A DNA stretch of 64,000 nt from Stenotrophomonas maltophilia (GTDB lineage Bacteria > Pseudomonadota > Gammaproteobacteria > Xanthomonadales > Xanthomonadaceae). A model generated the notes under the pieces. It saw only the letters and a program-made list of their open reading frames with translations. It was not told the origin of the DNA and did not search any database. The stretch covers positions 372,001 to 436,000 of the forward strand of contig NZ_NEQV01000001.1 of the NCBI RefSeq assembly GCF_002799245.1, given 5' to 3'. Below, piece by piece: positions 1-6,598 of this stretch. Both the position numbers and the translations under genes were made by a program. The stretch's first letter is position 1. Each line of letters begins with the position of its first letter.

Positions 1-1131
1 GGTGAACTGCACGCGACCGCGGAACATGGTGAACAGCCAGTTGAAGATCTTCACGCCGGTCGGGATCGAGATGATCATCGTCGTGATGCCGAAGAAGGCA
101 TTGACGTTGGCGCCCGAACCCATGGTGAAGAAGTGGTGCAGCCACACGATGAACGACAGCACGCCGATGCAGGCGGTGGCGTAGACCATGCCCTTGTAGC
201 CGAACAGCGCCTTGCGCGAGAAGGTCGCGATGACTTCGGAGAACACGCCGAACGCCGGCAGGACCAGGATGTACACCTCCGGGTGACCCCAGATCCAGAT
301 CAGGTTGATGTACAGCATGGCGTTGCCGCCACCGTCATTGGTGAAGAAGTGCGTACCCAGGTAACGGTCCAGGGTCAGCAGCACCAGGGTGATGGTCAGC
401 ACCGGGAAGGCAGCGACGATCAGCACGTTGGTCACCAGGGCGGTCCAGGTGAACACCGGCATCTGCATCAGCTTCATGCTCGGGGTGCGCATCTTGAGGA
501 TGGTGATGAAGAAGTTGATACCACTGAGCGTGGTACCCAAACCCGCCACCTGTAGACCCCAGATGTAGTAGTCCATGCCTACGCTTGGACTGTATTCAAT
601 GCCCGACAGCGGCGGGAACGCCAGCCAGCCGGTGGCAGCGAACTCACCGATCCACAGCGACAGCATGATCAGCACCGCACCGGACACGAACAGCCAGAAG
701 CTGAGCGAGTTGACGAACGGGAACGCGACGTCGCGCGCACCGATCTGCAGCGGCACGGCCAGGTTCATCAGGCCGGTGATCAGCGGCATCGCCACGAAGA
801 AGATCATGATCACGCCGTGGGCGGTGAAGATCTGGTCGTAGTGGTGCGGCGGCAGGTAACCCTCGGACCCGCCGACGGCAAGCGCCTGCTGGGTACGCAT
901 CATGATGGCGTCGGAGAAACCGCGCAGCAGCATGACGAAGGCGACGATGAGGTACATCACGCCGATCTTCTTGTGATCCACCGAGGTGAACCACTCCTTC
1001 CACAGATAGCCCCACAGCTTGAACTTGGTGATCAGGGCGACGACGCCCAGGCCACCAAGCACCGCGCCGATCAACGTCGTCAGGACGATCGGATCGTGGG
1101 GGATCGACTCGATTGAGAGCTTACCCAACAT
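1..1131 (-). CDS. cyoB: Cytochrome bo3 ubiquinol oxidase subunit I (partial, N-terminal 377 codons)
   Basis: Heme-copper oxidase subunit I of the proton-pumping quinol oxidase in the inner membrane. The minus-strand translation begins [16 protein letters not shown], very like CyoB from enterobacteria. It carries family signatures such as [32 protein letters not shown] (heme-ligand His region), a WGHPEVYIL segment (CuB ligand His and the cross-linked Tyr) and WLHHFFTMG. The start at 1131 is preferred because GGGAG lies 7 nt upstream. An ATG at 1137 overlaps the cyoA stop (ATGA) but sits too close to that Shine-Dalgarno. The gene runs off the left edge, so the C-terminal part and the expected cyoC and cyoD are not visible. 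Confidence 0.96.
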   Translation of the reverse strand, partial: MLGKLSIESIPHDPIVLTTLIGAVLGGLGVVALITKFKLWGYLWKEWFTSVDHKKIGVMYLIVAFVMLLRGFSDAIMMRTQQALAVGGSEGYLPPHHYDQIFTAHGVIMIFFVAMPLITGLMNLAVPLQIGARDVAFPFVNSLSFWLFVSGAVLIMLSLWIGEFAATGWLAFPPLSGIEYSPSVGMDYYIWGLQVAGLGTTLSGINFFITILKMRTPSMKLMQMPVFTWTALVTNVLIVAAFPVLTITLVLLTLDRYLGTHFFTNDGGGNAMLYINLIWIWGHPEVYILVLPAFGVFSEVIATFSRKALFGYKGMVYATACIGVLSFIVWLHHFFTMGSGANVNAFFGITTMIISIPTGVKIFNWLFTMFRGRVQFT

Positions 1132-1133
1132 GT

Positions 1134-2189
1134 TCATTCTCCCGAGCCCGCGTGGCCGGCGTGACCGGCGGCGGCGTGCTCGTCAGCAGTGTGTCCGGCG
1201 TGTTCGGCCGGAGCGGCAGCGGCGTCGGCGTGGCCTTCGTGGCCCTCGTGACCCGCATGGGCATCGTGGCCTTCAGCAGCAGCACCGTCGGCCGGGGCCT
1301 TGTGCTCGTGCTTCATGCCGTAATGCTTGTTGTCGCCCATGTGCTTGGCGATGACCCAGTCGAACAGGCCTTCTTCGGTCTTGCCGAAGTAGGTGACCGG
1401 ATACCACTCGGCGTTGCGTGCTTCACCCAGCGCCTTGAACGAGGCCTTGTCCAGGGTCTGCTCGCCGGCGCGGACCTGGTCCAGCCACTGGCGGTATTCG
1501 GCATCGGTGACCGAGTAGGCGGTGAAGTGCATCTTGGCGAAGCCCGCGCCGCTGTAGTGCGAGGACATGCCCGGGAATTCACCGGTCTCGTTGGCGATCA
1601 GGTGGAGCTTGGTCTCCATCGCAGCCATCGAGTAGATCATGCTGCCCAGGTGCGGGATGAAGAAGGCATTCATCACCGAATCGGACGTGATCTTGAAGTT
1701 CAGCGGCGTGTTGACCGGGAACTTGATTTCGTTGACGACCGCCACCTTCTCTTCCGGATAGATGAACAGCCACTTCCAGTCCAGCGAGATCGCCTCGATG
1801 GTGACCGGCTTGACGTCCGAATCCAGCGGCTTGTAGGGGTCCAGTGCGTGCGACGAGCGCCAGGTCAGGACCGCCAGCACCAGCACGATCATGCAGGGAA
1901 TCGACCACACCACCACCTCGATCGCCGTCGAGTGGGACCACTTCGGCTCGTAACGGGCCTTGGTGTTGGAGGCGCGATACTTCCACGCGAAAGTCAGGGT
2001 CATGATGATGACCGGGATGACGACCAGCAGCATGAGCACGGTGGCCGTGATCAGCAGGGTCTTCTCATCCTGGCCGATCTGGCCCTTCGGACTGAGGATG
2101 GCCACGGCATCGCAGCCGGTGAGCATCACCAGCAACGACAGCAGCAGGCCCGGGCGCAACCAGCGCCCAAGGGTTTTCAACGGAATCAT
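1134..2189 (-). CDS. cyoA: Cytochrome bo3 ubiquinol oxidase subunit II
   Basis: Membrane-anchored lipoprotein subunit of the quinol oxidase, 351 aa. The N-terminus has a lipobox ([10 protein letters not shown]), then two membrane segments (about residues 27-75) and a cupredoxin-like domain. The CuA-binding cysteines of cytochrome c oxidases are absent: the region reads [15 protein letters not shown], as in quinol oxidases. The start [10 protein letters not shown] was chosen because it directly precedes the signal sequence; an ORF extension to 2255 has no signal features. The last 60 residues are unusual: Ala/Gly/His-rich with 12 histidines in HxxH-type spacing, well beyond the E. coli C-terminus as remembered. 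It lies immediately upstream of cyoB. Confidence 0.95.
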   Translation of the reverse strand: MIPLKTLGRWLRPGLLLSLLVMLTGCDAVAILSPKGQIGQDEKTLLITATVLMLLVVIPVIIMTLTFAWKYRASNTKARYEPKWSHSTAIEVVVWSIPCMIVLVLAVLTWRSSHALDPYKPLDSDVKPVTIEAISLDWKWLFIYPEEKVAVVNEIKFPVNTPLNFKITSDSVMNAFFIPHLGSMIYSMAAMETKLHLIANETGEFPGMSSHYSGAGFAKMHFTAYSVTDAEYRQWLDQVRAGEQTLDKASFKALGEARNAEWYPVTYFGKTEEGLFDWVIAKHMGDNKHYGMKHEHKAPADGAAAEGHDAHAGHEGHEGHADAAAAPAEHAGHTADEHAAAGHAGHAGSGE

Positions 2190-2523
2190 CGGTCGATCCA
2201 ATTGCGAGGGAATGCCGTTCCCCGTCCTGCCTGTTCCGGCCAAAGCCGGTCCCACCGGTCCGGAGACAGGCAGGGAGGTGGGGTCGAGTCAGCCTTTCAA
2301 TTTTAGGCCGTCACCCACCATTTAAGAAAGGCATTGACAATGATCGGACGCAGGAAAGGCCGCTTTCGGGCTGCGACACGTTGTCGCACCGCGCAGGTGC
2401 GGCGGGCAGGATGCCCGGGGGGCGCAGCGTAGCATCAGGTGCCGGGCACCGAAGCAACAGACCCGGCAAAGTTCACTGAATACATTCAGGCAAGCATCGA
2501 CACCCCGCCAGGAGCACAGGACC
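2190..2523. promoter_or_regulatory. Intergenic region upstream of cyoA, with a possible minus-strand -10 box
   Basis: This is the divergent gap between cyoA (minus) and the VOC gene (plus). A TAAAAT hexamer on the minus strand (plus positions 2300-2305) could be a -10 for the cyo operon, with only a poor -35 about 17 bp upstream. No convincing Fur, Fnr or ArcA-type operator was recognised. The 2340-2450 part is GC-rich with no ORF of interest. Confidence 0.3.
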
Positions 2524-2952
2524 ATGGATACCCCCTTCAGCGTGCAACGCATCGACCACGTGGTGTTGAGGGTGCGGAACCTGCCGCATAGCGTGGACTT
2601 CTATCGTCAGGTGCTCGGCTGCACCGTGGAGCGGCGGCGCGACCATCTCGGCCTGGTCCACCTGCGTGCCGGCGCATCGATGATCGATCTTGTCAGCCTC
2701 GACGGCACGCTGGGCCGCCACGGAGGCGCCGGCCCCGGCCCGGAAGGCCGCAATGTCGACCACCTGTGCCTGCGCATCGAACCGTTCGACGAGGCCACGC
2801 TGGTCGCGCACCTGGCCGCACAGGGCGTGCAGGTACGGGCACCGGCCGAGGTCAACTTCGGCGCCGAGGGCGACGGCCTCTCGCTGTACTTCCACGACCC
2901 GGACGGCAACACCATCGAATTGAAAGGGCCGGCCAGCGCAGATGCCCGATGA
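2524..2952 (+). CDS. VOC (glyoxalase/bleomycin-resistance/dioxygenase) family protein
   Basis: 142 aa, about the size of a two-module VOC metalloprotein. The N-terminal IDHVVLRVRN (His about residue 12) and the C-terminal FHDPDGNTIELKG (Glu) are the usual metal-ligand strands, and RNVDHLCLRIE supplies a second His. Ring-cleavage, lyase and resistance functions all use this fold, so the substrate cannot be assigned. AGGAGC lies 9 nt before the ATG. It appears monocistronic, divergent from cyoA. Confidence 0.85.
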   Translation: MDTPFSVQRIDHVVLRVRNLPHSVDFYRQVLGCTVERRRDHLGLVHLRAGASMIDLVSLDGTLGRHGGAGPGPEGRNVDHLCLRIEPFDEATLVAHLAAQGVQVRAPAEVNFGAEGDGLSLYFHDPDGNTIELKGPASADAR

Positions 2953-3432
2953 AGTTGCCGACATTGTCGTGATCGATCCGCCCCGGCGTGACCTACTGGC
3001 GGGGGACCGGCCCTGGTCCAGCACCCGGCAACCATGACGGCACTACCCCACCCACCCCACAGACACCTTGTATGGCAAGCATTTGTGCGGGTAGAGCCGC
3101 ATGCAACAATGGCACCCTACAGCGTGACCAGCACTGCCTGCGTACCGGCTACCCTTGGCAGCACCGTTGCATGTGTGCGCATCATGGCAAGCCACCTGAA
3201 ACCGGTGGCCGGGTCGGCAAAACCCGCAATGCACTGGCTGTTTACGCTTGCCAGCCGGCGTCGCCCTGAGCGGCGCCGGCTGGCAATCCGTCCGCGTTCC
3301 ATGGCGGGCGGTGCGTGGGGGTGCGCGTCAGCGCATCCGCCGGTCTCCTGTAGCAACCGGTTTTTGCCGCCACGTACCGTCCGCCACCTTCGCCGGTGGC
3401 GCTGCCGTTATGCCCTGCACGGAGCATCTGCC
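2953..3432 (+). other. 480-bp gene-free leader with a strong hairpin (3248-3286)
   Basis: No gene is supported here. It contains a perfect 13-bp inverted repeat (TTGCCAGCCGGCG at 3248-3260 and its complement at 3274-3286, 13-nt loop). GC-rich, potentially structured sequence continues up to the small ORF at 3433. The ORF frame stays open back to 3034, but the upstream translation is Arg/Ala/Pro-rich and looks non-coding. It could be a long structured 5' UTR or part of a dispersed repeat. Confidence 0.35.
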
Positions 3433-3807
3433 ATGAACGCACACCAACCTCCCCTGCTGCACGCCTTTCGCGGCGCGTCCGCCGCCGTTGCGGCCGACAC
3501 CGACGATATCGACGACGGCGACCCCAATAGCTTCATCGCCTGCCTGAAGCAGATCAGCGACGGCGCGGCGGCCGATGGCCAGCCTTGGCCCGAGCGCCAT
3601 CAGCTGCCTGGCCGCCGCTTGGCCCTGGCCGATACCGATGGTGCCTTGACCGGCCTGCGCGTGGTGCAGGAGGTGCTGCTGGCCGCCGAGCGCAGCCGGC
3701 AGAGCGCCGGGCCCGAACATCATGTAGGCGACCGGGTGATGGAAGGCCTGATGCTGGCCTGCATGGGCCTGTGTGCCCAGGCCAGTACGCGGTTGCGGCC
3801 GGGGTGA
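3433..3807 (+). CDS. Hypothetical protein, 124 aa
   Basis: Function not recognised. The protein starts MNAHQPPLLHAFRG, has an acidic stretch near residues 25-35 (DTDDIDDGD), and ends in a predicted helical segment rich in Ala/Leu (RVVQEVLLAAERSRQSAG, then MEGLMLACMGLCAQA). No signal peptide or membrane segment is evident. The ATG at 3433 was chosen over in-frame upstream starts because conserved-looking composition begins there. GGAG lies about 9 nt upstream. It may belong to a lineage-specific Xanthomonadaceae family of short proteins, but this is a guess from composition only. Confidence 0.5.
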   Translation: MNAHQPPLLHAFRGASAAVAADTDDIDDGDPNSFIACLKQISDGAAADGQPWPERHQLPGRRLALADTDGALTGLRVVQEVLLAAERSRQSAGPEHHVGDRVMEGLMLACMGLCAQASTRLRPG

Positions 3808-3848
3808 GCGTGTCCCTGTCCCAATGATGTGGGGTTGAACGACGGGGG

Positions 3849-3904
3849 CGTTGCAGGCGCGGGAGCCGATAAGGTCTGCTCCCGTGTCTGGCGAACCTGC
3901 AACG
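3849..3904. other. Two-tier nested inverted repeat (possible structured RNA or repeat)
   Basis: The outer arms are CGTTGCAGG (3849-3857) and CCTGCAACG (3896-3904). The inner arms are GCGGGAGC (3859-3866) and GCTCCCGT (3878-3885), nearly perfectly complementary. Together they would fold into an extended stem-loop. It sits between two small unknown genes with no T-run after it, so it is not an obvious terminator. It could be an RNA element in the leader of the 4074 gene or a dispersed repeat. Confidence 0.4.
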
Positions 3905-4073
3905 CGTAGACGGTGCGCGGGACGTGCGTGGCTGGCGCTCCCACGCTGGGCAAAGATGGCAGGCGAACGAAGATTCGGCCTGACAGGTCGACACCCCCTG
4001 CGTGACCCAGAATGCACTCCGACCGTGAAAGATGGCCCAGGCCTTCCCTCTCCTGATCCAGAGACCGCAGCCC

Positions 4074-4310
4074 ATGACCATTGCCATCTTCTGCACCGTC
4101 ATTGCCTTCGTTGCCGGCTTCATCGGTGCATCGCCGGGAAAGGCATCGCTGATGGCAGGCATCGTTGGTTTTGTTGCCGAATTCACTGCCCTTGCGGTCG
4201 GGCGAGGGCTCGACCACTGGATCGACCTCTACTCAAACGTCGTGCTGTCCCTGCTAATTGCTGCAGCCGCTGCTCTCATGGCATTTGCGGTGGCAAAGCT
4301 GAAGCGATAG
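4074..4310 (+). CDS. Small hypothetical membrane protein, 78 aa
   Basis: Unknown function. The protein MTIAIFCTVIAFVAGFIG... has two strongly hydrophobic segments (about residues 1-18 and 51-73) separated by GKASLMAGIVGFVAEFTALAVGRG, and ends KLKR. This suggests a two-helix inner-membrane protein. The frame is open from 4032 (MAQAFPLL...), but the start at 4074 puts a hydrophobic N-terminus first. The Shine-Dalgarno is weak. No operon partner is seen. Confidence 0.5.
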   Translation: MTIAIFCTVIAFVAGFIGASPGKASLMAGIVGFVAEFTALAVGRGLDHWIDLYSNVVLSLLIAAAAALMAFAVAKLKR

Positions 4311-4604
4311 AGCGTGGGTTGCGCGCAGCACTTTTCCCAACTGCCGCCTTCAAGCACGCATGCAATGACTACAGACCGTCAGGTTCGCCAGGTGAAAGCC
4401 TCCGTGGAAAGGTCTACGGCATCGCTGAAAATGCAACGAGCAGTCAGCCGCAACCCATTTGCCGCTTGACGAAGTACAGCAGATCGCCTCATACCTGGTC
4501 ACGAAGAAGCAGGCGTACAAGTCAATGAATGCAACAAGATTCTGGCAATGCTGCAAATTCACATTGCAGGCAAACAGCCAACTTGAAAGCCCAGGGAGTC
4601 TCCG
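4311..4604. other. Gene-free, lower-GC stretch with a possible coding remnant
   Basis: GC content is visibly lower than in the neighbours. A short plus-strand frame from about 4434 to 4607 reads ...LPLDEVQQIASYLVTKKQAY... and looks protein-like, but it has an upstream stop and no suitable start. It may be the broken end of an acquired gene. No promoter or RNA gene was recognised. Confidence 0.3.
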
Positions 4605-5210
4605 ATGCTAGCCGGCATGCATATGCGCATGTATTTTTCTCTACTTCACGCTCAAATGGCCGCATTCCATGCCCGATCAGCGGCAGGCATGCCCTTGGAT
4701 GGATCGGAAGAGGCGGCCATAGCCTTGAGCGCACATGTTTCAGGCGCGGTGATGTGCGCCAGCGCGTTCATTGAAGCTACCGCCAACGAGCTGAGCGAGA
4801 AAGACGAAAAAGCGAATGCCCTGTCGCGGCTCAACAAGATCCTGATAGATGCCAATGTTGAAGCCATGAATGAATCAGACACGACATTCCATTCAGCCAA
4901 AACTCTATTCGACTTACGGAATCGCCTGACTCATTACAAACATGATTGGCTGGACTGGGGCACTAAAGATATGGTGGGGCCCAACAATCTATATGACAGC
5001 CCACTTTATGAAAGGCTGCAGAGCTCGTTCGAGTTTCTCCCTGCATCTGTTCACTACATCCCCAGATTTCTGTCTCCGGATTGTGCGCTGTGGGCAATCA
5101 CATCCGCCACTTCATTCCTGGATGACTTCTACACCCGTCTGGGAATGCGCCCCAATCATGACCACCTCCGGGATCGAATCGAGGTCAATCGATTGTGGCA
5201 AGGCTCGTGA
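4605..5210 (+). CDS. Hypothetical protein with a HEPN-like RxxxxH motif, 201 aa
   Basis: Not a recognised named family. Base composition and codon use are less GC-biased than the flanking core genes, suggesting acquisition. The centre reads FDLRNRLTHYKHDW; R-N-R-L-T-H fits the Rx4-6H motif of HEPN domains, which are often RNases or nucleotide-binding helical bundles in toxin and defence systems. Much of the protein is predicted helical, including an N-terminal AFIEATANELSEKDEKANAL segment. The start is supported by GGGAG 6 nt before the ATG. No partner antitoxin (for example MNT nucleotidyltransferase) is adjacent, so a toxin role is only a possibility. Confidence 0.6.
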   Translation: MLAGMHMRMYFSLLHAQMAAFHARSAAGMPLDGSEEAAIALSAHVSGAVMCASAFIEATANELSEKDEKANALSRLNKILIDANVEAMNESDTTFHSAKTLFDLRNRLTHYKHDWLDWGTKDMVGPNNLYDSPLYERLQSSFEFLPASVHYIPRFLSPDCALWAITSATSFLDDFYTRLGMRPNHDHLRDRIEVNRLWQGS

Positions 5211-5333
5211 TCAACAAGGCCCCGGCGACGCCCCTTGGCTATGAAGCCGCACGACTCGCAGGTGGAAGAGACATCAGCTCCTCACCCAGCAAGAACCTCC
5301 TTCCCATCAAAGACTTGCCGATTCCGCCCAAAC

Positions 5334-5363
5334 AAAAAGCCCCGACCTAGGCCGGGGCTTTTC
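5334..5363 (-). terminator. Rho-independent terminator of tRNA-Thr
   Basis: On the minus strand just after the tRNA 3' end, AAGCCCCGGCC / GGTCGGGGCTT form a stem with a short CTAG-centred loop, followed by TTTTTG. This is a classic intrinsic terminator ending the tRNA transcript. Confidence 0.85.
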
Positions 5364-5370
5364 ATACAAC

Positions 5371-5446
5371 TGGTGCCGGAAACAGGAGTCGAACCTGCGA
5401 CCTACGCATTACGAATGCGCCGCTCTACCAACTGAGCTATTCCGGC
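5371..5446 (-). tRNA. tRNA-Thr (anticodon CGT)
   Basis: 76-nt cloverleaf including encoded CCA. The acceptor is GCCGGAA/TTCCGGC, the D-arm GCTC...GAGC, the anticodon loop TTCGTAA (anticodon CGT, reading ACG), and the T-arm carries GGTTCGACTCC. A sigma70 promoter and an intrinsic terminator flank it. The accessory, lower-GC genes at 4.3-5.3 kb lie on its 3' side, the usual side for tRNA-targeted integration, but no clear direct repeat of the tRNA end was found. Confidence 0.95.
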
Positions 5447-5456
5447 GGAGCCCGCG

Positions 5457-5486
5457 ATTTTACGGGCTGGGCGCCCTGGCGGTCAA
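5457..5486 (-). promoter_or_regulatory. Sigma70 promoter of tRNA-Thr
   Basis: Minus strand: TTGACC (5486-5481), an 18-bp spacer, then TAAAAT (5462-5457). The mature tRNA 5' end is 11 nt downstream. Both hexamers are close to consensus. Confidence 0.65.
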
Positions 5487-5496
5487 TCCACCCGGC

Positions 5497-6501
5497 TCAG
5501 CCCGCCTCCACCCGGTTCGCACAGGCCCTTCCGGCGGCGAAATCGCCCAGGTTGCCCAGCGTGATCGCCGAGATCTCCTGCAGCGCTTCCACGGTGAAGA
5601 AGCCCTGGTGGCCGGTCACCAGCACATTCGGGAAGGTCATCAGGCGCTGGAAAGCCTCGTCATCGATGATCTCGCCGGAGAGGTCCTGGAAGAACAGCGC
5701 GCTTTCCTGCTCGTAGACATCGATGGCCAGGTGGCCGAGCCGCCGCGACTTCAGCGCGCGGATCACCGCATGGGTATCGACCAGCCCGCCACGCGAGGTG
5801 TTGACCAGCATCGCGCCGGTCTTCATCCGCGCCAGCGAGGCGTCGTTGATCAGATGCTGGGTATCGGGCGTCAGCGGGCAATGCAGCGACACGATGTCGG
5901 CGCGCGCCAGCAGTTCATCCAGGCCCACCATCCCGCCCACATCGGCGAAGGCCGGCGACGGGTACGGATCGTGCCCCAGCACGGTGCAGCCCATGCCGTT
6001 GAAGATGCGCGCGGTGGCCAGGCCGATCTTGCCCGTGCCGATGATGCCGACCGTGCGCCCATGCAGGGTGCGCCCGAGCAGGCCATCCAGCATGAAGTTG
6101 CCCTCGCGCACGCGGTTGTAGGCACGATGGGTCTGCCGGTTGAGCGTCATCACCAGCGCCAGCGCGTGCTCGGCCACGGCTTCGGGGGAATAGGCCGGCA
6201 CCCGTGCGACGAACAGGTCCAGCGCCTTCGCGGCTGCCAGGTCCACATTGTTGAAGCCGGCGCAGCGCAGCAGCACCGCGCGTACGCCCAACGCATGCAG
6301 CGCATGCAGCACCGGCGCGTCGAGACGGTCATTGACGAACACACAGACGGCCGCGCAGTCCTGTGCAAGCGCTGCGGTATGCACATCCAGCGCGGCATCG
6401 AAGTAGACGAACGTATAACCCTGCCCGGCCGCATCGCGCTGGTTGGCCTCGTCGAGGAAGCGACGGTCGTAGGGGCGGGCACTGAAAACGGCGATCTGCA
6501 T
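5497..6501 (-). CDS. ldhA: D-lactate dehydrogenase (2-hydroxyacid dehydrogenase family)
   Basis: NAD-dependent interconversion of pyruvate and D-lactate in the cytoplasm, 334 aa. The Rossmann nucleotide motif is GIIGTGKIGLATARIFNGMG (about residues 150-169). The family catalytic residues lie in LVNTSRGGLVDT (Arg), DVYEQES (Glu) and VLVTGHQGFFT (His in the HQGFFT motif typical of LdhA-type enzymes). The start MQIAVFSARPYD at 6501 gives the usual N-terminus; the upstream extension to 6534 lacks homology. It lies downstream of and in the same direction as the autotransporter, separated by a hairpin, and is probably transcribed separately. Confidence 0.92.
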   Translation of the reverse strand: MQIAVFSARPYDRRFLDEANQRDAAGQGYTFVYFDAALDVHTAALAQDCAAVCVFVNDRLDAPVLHALHALGVRAVLLRCAGFNNVDLAAAKALDLFVARVPAYSPEAVAEHALALVMTLNRQTHRAYNRVREGNFMLDGLLGRTLHGRTVGIIGTGKIGLATARIFNGMGCTVLGHDPYPSPAFADVGGMVGLDELLARADIVSLHCPLTPDTQHLINDASLARMKTGAMLVNTSRGGLVDTHAVIRALKSRRLGHLAIDVYEQESALFFQDLSGEIIDDEAFQRLMTFPNVLVTGHQGFFTVEALQEISAITLGNLGDFAAGRACANRVEAG

Positions 6502-6559
6502 GGACGGGCCTGGCTGGAGTTCCCTGCCGACCATACCGCAGCATCCGCCCCGATGGGAT

Positions 6560-6589
6560 GGCCCCGGCGATACGGATATCGCCGGGGCC
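6560..6589. terminator. 13-bp hairpin after the autotransporter gene
   Basis: GGCCCCGGCGATA (6560-6572) pairs with TATCGCCGGGGCC (6577-6589) across a 4-nt loop. It lies 10 bp beyond the autotransporter stop. No T-run follows on the minus strand, so it may be a weak terminator or mRNA 3' stabiliser. Confidence 0.5.
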
Positions 6590-6598
6590 GAGTACCCC

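Noticed and set aside
3851..4528. 225-aa plus-strand ORF
   Set aside because: Arg/Cys/Pro-rich, crosses the small membrane gene in another frame and has no plausible start site.
3849..5446. tRNA-flanked integrative island with attL/attR
   Set aside because: Only a weak resemblance (CGAACCTGC) to the tRNA T-arm was found near 3892; no integrase gene and no clear direct repeat.
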